Below are positions 47,775 to 55,027 of a stretch of DNA of 64,000 nt, piece after piece. A model generated the notes under the pieces. It was not told the origin of the DNA and did no database searches. It worked only from the letters and a program-made list of their open reading frames with translations. Position 1 is the stretch's first letter, and every line of letters starts with the position of its first letter. Made by a program: the position numbers and the translations under genes. The stretch spans positions 42,621 through 106,620 of the forward strand of contig NZ_JAROAV010000004.1 of assembly GCF_029439465.1 (NCBI RefSeq), read 5' to 3'. Source of the stretch: Luteipulveratus flavus. Its GTDB lineage: Bacteria; Actinomycetota; Actinomycetes; Actinomycetales; Dermatophilaceae.

Positions 47775-48217
47775 CCTTCGTCGGTCGAGTAGCCGGAGCC
47801 TGCGGAGGCGTACCGAGACCTGGTGAGCGCGGTTGCGGGGTCTCGGTACGGGCCTCACTTCGTTCGCCCTCCTCGACCGGCGGTCATCTCGTTGGTTGAG
47901 CCGGTCCGAGGCGTTAGCCGAGGGGCGTGTCGAAACCTGGTGACGTACGGGGAGAGTCAGCGTCCGCGGTGGCGGTGGTTTCGACACGGTCTCGCCCAGC
48001 GGCTCGCCCGGCTCAACCAGCGGAGCGGCTGCTGTACTCGACCGGCGGTCATCCCGTTGGTTGAGCCGGGCCGGAGCGTTAGCGGAGGTCCGTGTCGAAA
48101 CCCGGTGACATCTCGGGAGACTCGGGCGGACGGCTCGCCTGGTTTCGACTCGGACTCGCCTAGCGGCTCGTCCGGCTCAACCAGCGGTGGTGGGGCTCAA
48201 TCAGCGGTGGTGGGGGC
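47775..48217. repeat. Cluster of palindromic interspersed repeats (three units)
   Basis: A GTCGAG...CTCGAC unit with TACCGAGACC/GGTCTCGGTA inner arms is followed by two GGTTGAGCC...GGCTCAACC units with GTGTCGAAACC/GGTTTCGACAC inner arms (about 47888-48020 and 48055-48185). The 452-bp gap between genes holds nothing else. The stop of the next minus-strand gene falls in the last, diverged copy (GGCTCAGCC). Confidence 0.8.
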
Positions 48218-49471
48218 TCAGCCGGTGGTCGTGAGGGCGAGGAGGGTGGGCTCGTCGAGGTCGGCCAGCCGGCTCACCTCGTCCAGGTCGAGGGCGCCGC
48301 AGCGGACGCCGCGCAGCAGCGAGGACGCCAGCATCCGGGCGGTCGCGGGCTCGTCGGCGATGCCGCTCTCGACGCGCCCGACGTACGCCCGCAGCCGGGC
48401 CGCCGCGTCCAGCAGCGCGCGCCGATGGAAGAGATACGTCGCGAGGTACCGGGTCGGCAGGTGGCCGGGGTGCAGGTCCCAGCCCTGGTAGATGCCGCGT
48501 ACGAGTGAGCGGGTCACCAGCCGGTGGTGCAGCGCCCACGTCGCGTGCGCCTCGGCCTCAGACCCGAACGCCACGACGTTGGTCGACCCGTCGGCCACCC
48601 GTACGCCGGTCTGCGCGGCGGCGACCTGCATGACCGCCTTCGCGTGATCGGCAACCGGGTGGTCGAGCGACTGGTAGGCCGCCGCGATGCCGAGCCCCGC
48701 GCTGTAGTCGTACGTCCCGTAGTGCAGGCCGGCGCAACGCCCGTCAGCCGCATCGATCATGGCCGCGACCGGCGCGGTGCCGTCCACGCCCATGACCGCT
48801 TGTGCCGTCTCGACCTGAATCTCGAAACCCACGCTGTCAGAGGCGATTCCGAGTGCGGACTCGATCGTCGAGCACGCCGATGCCATGGCGGCGACCTGCT
48901 CCACGGAGGTCACCTTGGGCAGGGTCACGACGAGGCCGTCCGGCAGCCGCGGGCCGTCGACCAGACCGGAGAGGAACGCCACGAGCGTCCGGACGCCCCG
49001 AGCCCGCGTCGGCGCCTCGAACGACTTGAACCGGATGCCGAACCATGCAGGACGCCCGTCCATCGATCGCAGCGCCGCCACCGTGGCCGCCACGTCCGCG
49101 TCCTCGACGTCGTCAGGTCGCCCGCCGTACCCGTCCTCGAAGTCGACCCGCAGGTTCTCGATCGGCTCGGTGGCCAGCTTCGCGCGCACCCGCTCGTACA
49201 CCGCCTCGACGTCCGCGACCGGCTCACCGACCGCAGCCGCCAGGGTCGCGGATGTGGGTGCGTACGAAGCGAGCAGGTCCAGTGCCGACGCGCCCCACCG
49301 ACGTACGGCGTCGACGTCGAACCGGTCCGCCGGAATGTACGCCGTGTGCACCGGCTGGCGGTCGACGCGATCGCCCGGGTACCGCTCCGCCAGCCGGGCG
49401 TCCCAGTCGGACAGCCGCCTGTCGAGCGCCGCGGTGAGCGAGCGCGTCAGGTCCTCGACGGACTCGGGCAC
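48218..49471 (-). CDS. DUF6986 / citrate-lyase-beta-like aldolase of purine clusters, 417 aa
   Basis: The chain has the TIM-barrel features of HpcH/HpaI and CitE enzymes: LRVDFEDGYGGR, ESALGIASDSVGFEIQVET and CAGLHYGTYDYSAGLG. This family recurs in uric-acid clusters of actinobacteria, but the reaction is not settled. GTG at 49471 has GGAGG five bases upstream and is preferred over an earlier GTG at 49477. It is divergent from uraD across a double palindrome. Confidence 0.82.
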   Translation of the reverse strand: MPESVEDLTRSLTAALDRRLSDWDARLAERYPGDRVDRQPVHTAYIPADRFDVDAVRRWGASALDLLASYAPTSATLAAAVGEPVADVEAVYERVRAKLATEPIENLRVDFEDGYGGRPDDVEDADVAATVAALRSMDGRPAWFGIRFKSFEAPTRARGVRTLVAFLSGLVDGPRLPDGLVVTLPKVTSVEQVAAMASACSTIESALGIASDSVGFEIQVETAQAVMGVDGTAPVAAMIDAADGRCAGLHYGTYDYSAGLGIAAAYQSLDHPVADHAKAVMQVAAAQTGVRVADGSTNVVAFGSEAEAHATWALHHRLVTRSLVRGIYQGWDLHPGHLPTRYLATYLFHRRALLDAAARLRAYVGRVESGIADEPATARMLASSLLRGVRCGALDLDEVSRLADLDEPTLLALTTTG

Positions 49472-49490
49472 GGGCACCTCCGCACGACAT

Positions 49491-49534
49491 CGGTGTGTCA
49501 CACCGCGCGGAGACGCACGCGGTGTGACACACCG
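49491..49534. promoter_or_regulatory. Double palindromic operator of the purine catabolism genes
   Basis: CGGTGTGTCACACCG (49491-49505) and its exact reverse complement (49520-49534) are centred 29 bp apart; each core GGTGTGTCACACC is itself a palindrome. They sit between the aldolase-like gene and uraD, so a single regulator probably controls both directions. Confidence 0.75.
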
Positions 49535-49564
49535 TACGGGTGCGCGGGTGGGAGAGGATGACGC

Positions 49565-50071
49565 ATGGCCGACTCGCTGCCGCTGGACGTCCTCAACACG
49601 GCACGGCAGGACGACGTCGCGTCCGCCCTGCTCAGCTGCTGCGCCGCGACGGCCTGGGTCGAGGCCGTGCTCGCCGCGCGCCCGTACGCCGACCGCGGCG
49701 CTCTGCTCGCCCGTTCGGACGAGGTCTTCGCCAAACTCGCGACCGCCGACGTGGACGCCGCGCTCGCCGGCCACCCGCGCATCGGCGAACGTGCGACCGG
49801 GCAGGGCCGTGACGCGCGGTGGTCGCGGCAGGAGCAGGCGTCCGTCAGCGACGCGGACGCGGACATCCAGGTGCGGCTCCGAGAGGGCAACGTCGCGTAC
49901 GAGCGCCGCTTCGACCGGGTCTTCCTGATCCGCGCCGCCGGACGCAGCCCGCAGGAGATGCTGGACGAGCTGACCCGACGCCTCGGGAACGATGCCGACA
50001 CCGAGGCGGCCGAGGTCCGTGAGCAGCTGCGACAGATCACCCGCTTGCGACTGGAGGCATTGCTGACATGA
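49565..50071 (+). CDS. uraD: OHCU decarboxylase, 168 aa
   Basis: It decarboxylates 2-oxo-4-hydroxy-4-carboxy-5-ureidoimidazoline to (S)-allantoin. The motifs GHPRIGER, RQEQA and NVAYERRFDRVFLIRAAGR match UraD. ATG at 49565 opens a three-gene unit; its stop overlaps uraH by 4 bp (ATGA). Confidence 0.94.
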   Translation: MADSLPLDVLNTARQDDVASALLSCCAATAWVEAVLAARPYADRGALLARSDEVFAKLATADVDAALAGHPRIGERATGQGRDARWSRQEQASVSDADADIQVRLREGNVAYERRFDRVFLIRAAGRSPQEMLDELTRRLGNDADTEAAEVREQLRQITRLRLEALLT

Positions 50072-50397
50072 GCTCGCTCTCGACGCACGTCCTCGACGCG
50101 GTGCACGGTGCGCCCGCCGCCGGCGTACCCGTCGTCCTGTACGCCCAGCGCGACGGCGCGTGGCAGACCTCAGGGTCGGGCACGACCGACGCCGACGGGC
50201 GGATCGCGGAGCTGGCCGGCGACCTCAGCCAGGGCACCTACCGCGTCGTCTTCGAGACGGCGACGTACTTCGTCGCCTCGGGCACGACTGCGTTCTACCC
50301 GGAGGTGGTGGTGACGTTCGTCGTCGAGGAGGAGCGACACGTCCACGTGCCGCTGCTGCTGAGCCCGTTCGCGTACTCGACCTACCGAGGGAGCTGA
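50068..50397 (+). CDS. uraH: 5-hydroxyisourate hydrolase (transthyretin-like), 109 aa
   Basis: It hydrolyses 5-hydroxyisourate, the uricase product. The N-terminal STHVLDAVHG holds one catalytic His, and the C-terminus ends in YRGS, the diagnostic HIUase tetrapeptide. The length is normal. It overlaps uraD (ATGA), and uricase starts one base after its stop. Confidence 0.95.
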   Translation: MSSLSTHVLDAVHGAPAAGVPVVLYAQRDGAWQTSGSGTTDADGRIAELAGDLSQGTYRVVFETATYFVASGTTAFYPEVVVTFVVEEERHVHVPLLLSPFAYSTYRGS

Positions 50398-50398
50398 C

Positions 50399-51283
50399 AT
50401 GGCGTACGTCCTGGGCCACCACCAGTACGGCAAGGCCGAGGTGCGGGTCGTGCGCGTCTACCGCGACACCGACCCGCACGAGCTGGTCGACTACAACGTC
50501 AGCGTCGCTCTCCAGGGCGACTTCGCGGACGCGCACATCGAGGGCGACCAGGCGAAGATCCTCACCACCGACGCCTGCAAGAACACCGTCAACGCGTTCG
50601 CGAAGGAGCACGGCGACGCGGCCCGGCAGCCCGAGACGTTCGCGCTCGTCCTCGCCCGCCACTTCGTCCGCGACGTGCCTCAGGTGAGCCAGGCCCGCGT
50701 GCAGATCGAGGCGTACCCGTGGGACCGCGCGCACGGCACGCCGCACGGCTTCGTCCGCCGCGGCGACCACGTCCGTACGACGACCGTCACCGTCCGCGGC
50801 GACGACGAGACCGTGGTGTCGGGCCTGCGCGGGCTGACCGTGCTGAAGACGACCGACTCGGAGTTCCACGGCTTCTACGAGGACCGGTACACCACGCTCA
50901 AACCGACGAACGACCGGATCATGGCGACGGAGATCCAGGCGCAGTGGTTGCACTCGGTGACCGAGACCGGTTGGGAAGCAAGCTTTTCCGCGGTGAAGAC
51001 CGCGATCACCCACAGCTTCGCGAACGCGTACTCCTACGCGTTGCAGCACACGCTGTGGGAGATGGGCCAGGCCGTCCTCGACGCCGCGCCGACCGTGAGC
51101 GAGATTCGCTTCTCCTGCCCGAACAAGCACCACTTCGTCGTCGACCTCAGCCCCTTCGGGCTGGAGAACCCGAACGAGGTGTTCCACGCCGACGACCGCC
51201 CGTACGGGCTGATCGAGGCGAGCGTGCTGCGCGCGGAGGGCCCCGGTCGCAGCGACGCGTTCGACCCTGGTCAGGCCTGGTGA
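50399..51283 (+). CDS. uox: Urate oxidase (uricase), 294 aa
   Basis: This cofactor-free enzyme oxidises urate to 5-hydroxyisourate. Motifs are YGKAEVRVVRV, LTVLKTTDSEFHGFYEDRYTTL in parts (KTTDSEFHGF; ATEIQAQWLHS) and NKHHFVVDLSPFGLENPNEV, quoted as KHHFVVDLSPFGL. The length is that of tetrameric uricases. ATG at 50399 follows GGGAGCTGAC. It ends the uraD-uraH-uox unit and is convergent with the aldo/keto reductase. Confidence 0.95.
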   Translation: MAYVLGHHQYGKAEVRVVRVYRDTDPHELVDYNVSVALQGDFADAHIEGDQAKILTTDACKNTVNAFAKEHGDAARQPETFALVLARHFVRDVPQVSQARVQIEAYPWDRAHGTPHGFVRRGDHVRTTTVTVRGDDETVVSGLRGLTVLKTTDSEFHGFYEDRYTTLKPTNDRIMATEIQAQWLHSVTETGWEASFSAVKTAITHSFANAYSYALQHTLWEMGQAVLDAAPTVSEIRFSCPNKHHFVVDLSPFGLENPNEVFHADDRPYGLIEASVLRAEGPGRSDAFDPGQAW

Positions 51284-51289
51284 GGCGGC

Positions 51290-52132
51290 CTACATCTCCT
51301 CATGGGTGTCGGGGTCGCCGCCGAACAGCCGGCCGTCGTCATTCCCGAGCGCGGTGATCGCGGCGACCTCGTCGTCGGTCAGCTCGAACCCGAAGACGTC
51401 CAGGTTCTGCTGCTGACGCTCGGGCGTCGCGGACTTCGGGATGGGCAGGCTGCCGATCTGGTGGTGCCAGCGCAGGATCACCTGGCCGGGTGTGACGCCG
51501 TGCGCGGCCGCCGCGTCCGCGACCGGTGGCTCCCCGAACGGCGCCTGGCGCTTGCCCATCGGGCTCCACGCCTCCGTGCGGATGCCGAGGCGCTCGTTGA
51601 CCGCGCGCATCTGCTCCTGCGGGAAGTAGGGGTGCAGCTCGATCTGGTTGACCGCGGGCGTCACACCGGTCTCGCCGATGATGCGGTCCAGGTGCTCCTG
51701 CGTGAAGTTCGAGACGCCGATCGCACGCACCTCACCCGCGGCCCGCGCGTCGACGAGGGCCTGCCACGCCTCGGCGTACAGACCGACGCTGGGGTTGGGC
51801 CAGTGGATGAGGTGCAGGTCGGTGTAGTCGACCCCGAGCCGCTCCAGCGAGCCCCGGATGGACGCCCGTGCCTCGTCGTACGCGTGGTGCCGCCCGGGGA
51901 TCTTCGTCGTGACCTGGATCTCCTCGCGGGGGACGCCCGAGCGGCGGATCGCCTCGCCGACGGCCTGCTCGTTGTCGTAGTTCACGGCGGAGTCGAGCAG
52001 CCGGTAACCGGTCTCGAGGGCGCTGACGATGGCGCTCACGCCCTCGTCCGCCTTGAGCGGGTAGGTGCCGAAACCGATCGCGGGCAGGGTCGAGCCGTCG
52101 TTGAGGGGGTACGTCGGGATCGCGGTGGCCAT
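51290..52132 (-). CDS. Aldo/keto reductase, 280 aa
   Basis: The AKR tetrad is present: Asp in LLDSAVNYDNE, Tyr in the same segment, Lys in TTKIPG and His in LHLIHWPNP; IGVSNF and the C-terminal IPKSATPERQQQN (NADPH phosphate site) follow. The physiological substrate is unknown. ATG at 52132 gives MATAIPTYPLNDGST. It borders the AT-rich island on its left side. Confidence 0.92.
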   Translation of the reverse strand: MATAIPTYPLNDGSTLPAIGFGTYPLKADEGVSAIVSALETGYRLLDSAVNYDNEQAVGEAIRRSGVPREEIQVTTKIPGRHHAYDEARASIRGSLERLGVDYTDLHLIHWPNPSVGLYAEAWQALVDARAAGEVRAIGVSNFTQEHLDRIIGETGVTPAVNQIELHPYFPQEQMRAVNERLGIRTEAWSPMGKRQAPFGEPPVADAAAAHGVTPGQVILRWHHQIGSLPIPKSATPERQQQNLDVFGFELTDDEVAAITALGNDDGRLFGGDPDTHEEM

Positions 52133-52187
52133 GCGCCCCAAGGTACGCCGCAGCTCGGACGAACCTCCCGCATATCGGGTTCGGCAA

Positions 52188-52901
52188 CTATGGCGAGACA
52201 CCTGGATCTGCCCACTCATATGCGATCTCTGCGCAGGCCTCATCGGCGGCTTGCGAACGGGTAAGCCAGAAGAAGTCATCTACATCAAATGAAACGGTTG
52301 TACCCCGCAGGGGGTTGATGAGCTGTAGTTCATCCAGAATTTCGTGAGTAGAGGAATAGCTCAGCACCACATAGGAAATGAGTTGGCGGTAATCGACCGA
52401 ACGGAAGGTTCGATCGACTGTCTTCACTTCACCCAGACCTCGCTTGCTGACCTCGCTGCTGGTTGGGCGTGAGAATCTGAAGTCGGGCGTACCCCCAGCC
52501 ACGACTCCACAGCCCGGAAGCCTCGGTTCGATTTCGATGCTGTCGAAACCTTCGGTAATTTCAAAGGAATCAAGATTGGCCGCAAGCGCGAGGAGTTCCA
52601 CCTCTTCCGCCGGAAGCAGAGTATTGGAGAAGTCGGCCTGATCCCAGATCACGGATAACCGAGAACTAGCCATGGCAAAAGCCTGCAGTGGATCAAGCGA
52701 TTGGGCTGAGTGCTTGGACTTCCACAAGACGAACGCGGCTTCTGAGAGTACCGCATGGCGCTCATGCTCCGAGTTGAGTTTGACTGGATCTGCGCACTGT
52801 TCGGCAGACATGTTCGCGATGCGAACAAATGACTCTAGCCGTGGAAACTGCAACTTCCAGTATGAGCCCGCCACCTGTGCGAATCGCTCGGCAGAAATCA
52901 T
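52188..52901 (-). CDS. PD-(D/E)XK-like nuclease candidate coupled to the reverse transcriptase, 237 aa
   Basis: Residues 123-125 (E-I-E), 139-140 (P-D in AGGTPDFRF), 158-160 (E-V-K in LGEVKTVD) and QLISY at 173-177 line up as the E...PD...EXK...QxxxY signature of PD-(D/E)XK nucleases. LINPLRG follows near 195. The N-terminal ~100 residues are helical and unrecognised. ATG at 52901 directly follows the RT stop (TAGATG), and the RT's last codons contain AGGAGG as its ribosome site. Base composition and codon use differ from the flanking genes. Nuclease activity is inferred from the motif only. Confidence 0.75.
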   Translation of the reverse strand: MISAERFAQVAGSYWKLQFPRLESFVRIANMSAEQCADPVKLNSEHERHAVLSEAAFVLWKSKHSAQSLDPLQAFAMASSRLSVIWDQADFSNTLLPAEEVELLALAANLDSFEITEGFDSIEIEPRLPGCGVVAGGTPDFRFSRPTSSEVSKRGLGEVKTVDRTFRSVDYRQLISYVVLSYSSTHEILDELQLINPLRGTTVSFDVDDFFWLTRSQAADEACAEIAYEWADPGVSP

Positions 52902-54500
52902 CTATACGGGCACCTCCTCGCGACCTTGCGCCACTTTATCTTCTCGCCATTTGAGTGCGATTCGATCAAAATCCGAGAAATGCGTCTTCCTGCGCCAGTG
53001 TGCACCTTCGTCATCCAGGAGAAATGAAGACAAGAGAATCGCGCGCTTGACCCATGGATGTTTCTCTTGATAATGACGCCTCTCGGCGGAAATGAATGCA
53101 GATGACCGCCAGTTGTGCATGTGTAGCACGATATCTCGCTGCAAGAACGGAGGCGCCTGGGAGGAAGAGTATATCTTCTTTGCAAGAATGAGATTCTCTG
53201 CATTCTGTTCGTGGCGGAGTACGCGAAGTCCGTATGCAAGATTCATCGGGAGATTCATGAAGTACGATCCGTCAACAATTCTTCGTCGGATTTCGCTAGT
53301 CACGGACGAGATCGTATCTGAACTAAGGTCTGCCGCAAGGTCGTCGAGAACTCGAAGAACAACCGGCATCGCCGGTGCCAACATCTCAAGGCTGTCGACG
53401 ATTGTGCCGATGGCGGCTTCCTGTATGTCGGCATCTACGAAGCCGAGGGCCTGGGTCAAGCGGCGGACAACGGGCAAATTTACGCGACTTTTCCCAACCT
53501 CGCGGGAGAGCATGTCGACAATGTCGAAATCCTCAAGCTCTTTGCGGAGTCTTTCGTATTCTTCTGCTGCGTCCTGGCTGTAGGGGTCAAATCGCAAGGA
53601 AAGGCGTACGAATCGTCGTTCCTCTCGATCGGTAGCGGAGAGATCAGGTGAGTCTTCGGCCAAAAATATGGGCGCGCGAAGAAAGTCTCGAGTCCGTACG
53701 ACTCTCGTCTTTTGCTTTTGTAAGGTGGCCCCTTCGTGTTCGTGAAGGTATTGGGTGAGCGAAATGAGATGAGAGTAAGCTTCCGCTTCACTGGTTGCGA
53801 ATATTCGGTAATCATCCGCGAAGCGACAGAAGGCTATTCCATCCATTGCGAGCAATTTGTCTACTCTGTCCAGAGTTATTTCAGAAAGGGCGCGGGCGGC
53901 GGGACCGCCTACTGGTAGTCCATACGAGACCCCGCCCGAAATAGAACCGAGGAGAAGATTGATGCGTTTCGGCACCTCACCATCCGCGAGTCTGAGTTCG
54001 AGAAGGCTGTTCTCAATTCGATGGTGGTAGATCCGCGCGTAGAAGTCGGCAATGTCGGCGACTACGACGTGGCTGTACTTCTTCGCGAGTTCTTCGGACC
54101 TCTTGGAGAAATTGAGCCATGAATCAGCCCTGAAGAGCGAAGCGCGGTCTTCGTCAATATCGAAGCGATACGAGAAGACGGAAAGGTCTTCGCTGGGAGC
54201 GCGATTTCTCTCTATGGCGGAGGCAGATTCCAGCACCAGTCCGAGCAAGTAGGCGTTCCAGACGGGGTCTAGCTGCGTAGCCCAGCGGAATCCTTCATTC
54301 GTAACTAACTGAAGGGCGACATCGGTGGTCGGCGGATCATCCCTCAGCCTGCTCTTGAAGTCACTATGAATACTTGTGAGAAGTGCGACGACTTTGTCCG
54401 CATTATCGTGTAGAACGTGGTTTTCTGGCGCGAATGGAAAAACATCCGTATCACCCCACCTAGCGATATTTCGGACGGCAAGGTCAAAACTTCGTTCCAC
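52902..54500 (-). CDS. Abi/UG-type reverse transcriptase with C-terminal alpha-helical region, 532 aa
   Basis: The N-terminal segment NIARWGDTDVFPF and the RT core are visible: catalytic Asp149 in VADIADFYARIYHH, GLPVGGPAARAL at 194-205, FADD at 227-230 in place of YxDD, and the Lys motif QKQKTRVV near 261-268. The remaining ~250 residues are alpha-helical (LDDLAADLSS, EIRRRIVDG), as in Abi/UG-group defence RTs. No intron-encoded maturase, endonuclease or retron msr/msd was seen. GTG at 54500 has GAGG upstream; a TTG at 54572 is an alternative. The gene is AT-richer than its neighbours (28 of 60 bases G/C at 52921-52980). Confidence 0.88.
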   Translation of the reverse strand: MERSFDLAVRNIARWGDTDVFPFAPENHVLHDNADKVVALLTSIHSDFKSRLRDDPPTTDVALQLVTNEGFRWATQLDPVWNAYLLGLVLESASAIERNRAPSEDLSVFSYRFDIDEDRASLFRADSWLNFSKRSEELAKKYSHVVVADIADFYARIYHHRIENSLLELRLADGEVPKRINLLLGSISGGVSYGLPVGGPAARALSEITLDRVDKLLAMDGIAFCRFADDYRIFATSEAEAYSHLISLTQYLHEHEGATLQKQKTRVVRTRDFLRAPIFLAEDSPDLSATDREERRFVRLSLRFDPYSQDAAEEYERLRKELEDFDIVDMLSREVGKSRVNLPVVRRLTQALGFVDADIQEAAIGTIVDSLEMLAPAMPVVLRVLDDLAADLSSDTISSVTSEIRRRIVDGSYFMNLPMNLAYGLRVLRHEQNAENLILAKKIYSSSQAPPFLQRDIVLHMHNWRSSAFISAERRHYQEKHPWVKRAILLSSFLLDDEGAHWRRKTHFSDFDRIALKWREDKVAQGREEVPV

Positions 54501-54895
54501 GGTGCCTCGCGTTTCGGACTTGTGTTGTGCCTGTCTGACCCTCCGGTCGCAGAATTTTGAGGAGTCTAGCAATTTGGCTGCTGCGCCCCTTGGGATGCAG
54601 CTTGCCGATGTCGTCAGGGTGATCGAGCGCGTGAAAATTCACCGGGTATCCCGGAGAGACATGCATTCGGGTCCGCGGGTGGAGATCCGTTTCGTGTTCA
54701 ATGCGAGTTTTGGCGAAACTTCGGCTGCGCGCTGGTAGGGCGCTCGTCCTGTTGCGGGCTGGACCGTCACGCCAGGACCTTACATCCCGTGATGTGCGCT
54801 TAGGGCGTAAGAGTTCGGAGCGTGTGAGGACGGTCCTGTGCACGGCCGACGGTAGGCTGAATGCAATGCGAATCACTTCTTGAGAGCGGCACTCC
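54501..54895 (-). other. AT-richer leader upstream of the reverse transcriptase
   Basis: About 400 bases without a convincing gene precede the RT start and end where GC rises again near 54880-54900. It may hold a promoter and, by analogy with defence RTs, a non-coding RNA template; no strong stem was confirmed by eye. Confidence 0.4.
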
Positions 54896-55027
54896 TCGAG
54901 TGCGAGGTCGTGACCACGGTCAGGCGACCTCCGCGAGTGCCCGTCCATCCCGGACCGACCGGTCGGTCGCTCCGCGCTTCTCGCGTACCCGCGACGCCGG
55001 CGACCACTGTGCTCTCAGGAGAACTTC
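54896..55027 (+). other. Short GC-rich intergenic region before the MFS gene
   Basis: Host-like composition returns here; the only clear signal is AGGAGA at 55017-55022 before the GTG start. Confidence 0.35.

Noticed and set aside
47775..48217. Repeat cluster as a CRISPR array or IS element
   Set aside because: The units are few, unequal in spacing, palindromic and without cas or transposase genes.
52902..54572. Reverse transcriptase as a group II intron or retron
   Set aside because: No maturase or endonuclease domain, no recognisable intron ends (GUGYG or domain V) and no obvious msr/msd inverted repeats; the RT motifs and helical C-terminus fit the Abi/UG type better.
54484..54948. 154-codon minus-strand open frame upstream of the RT
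   Set aside because: It overlaps the RT start, has no recognisable motif and mixed composition; probably non-coding leader sequence.
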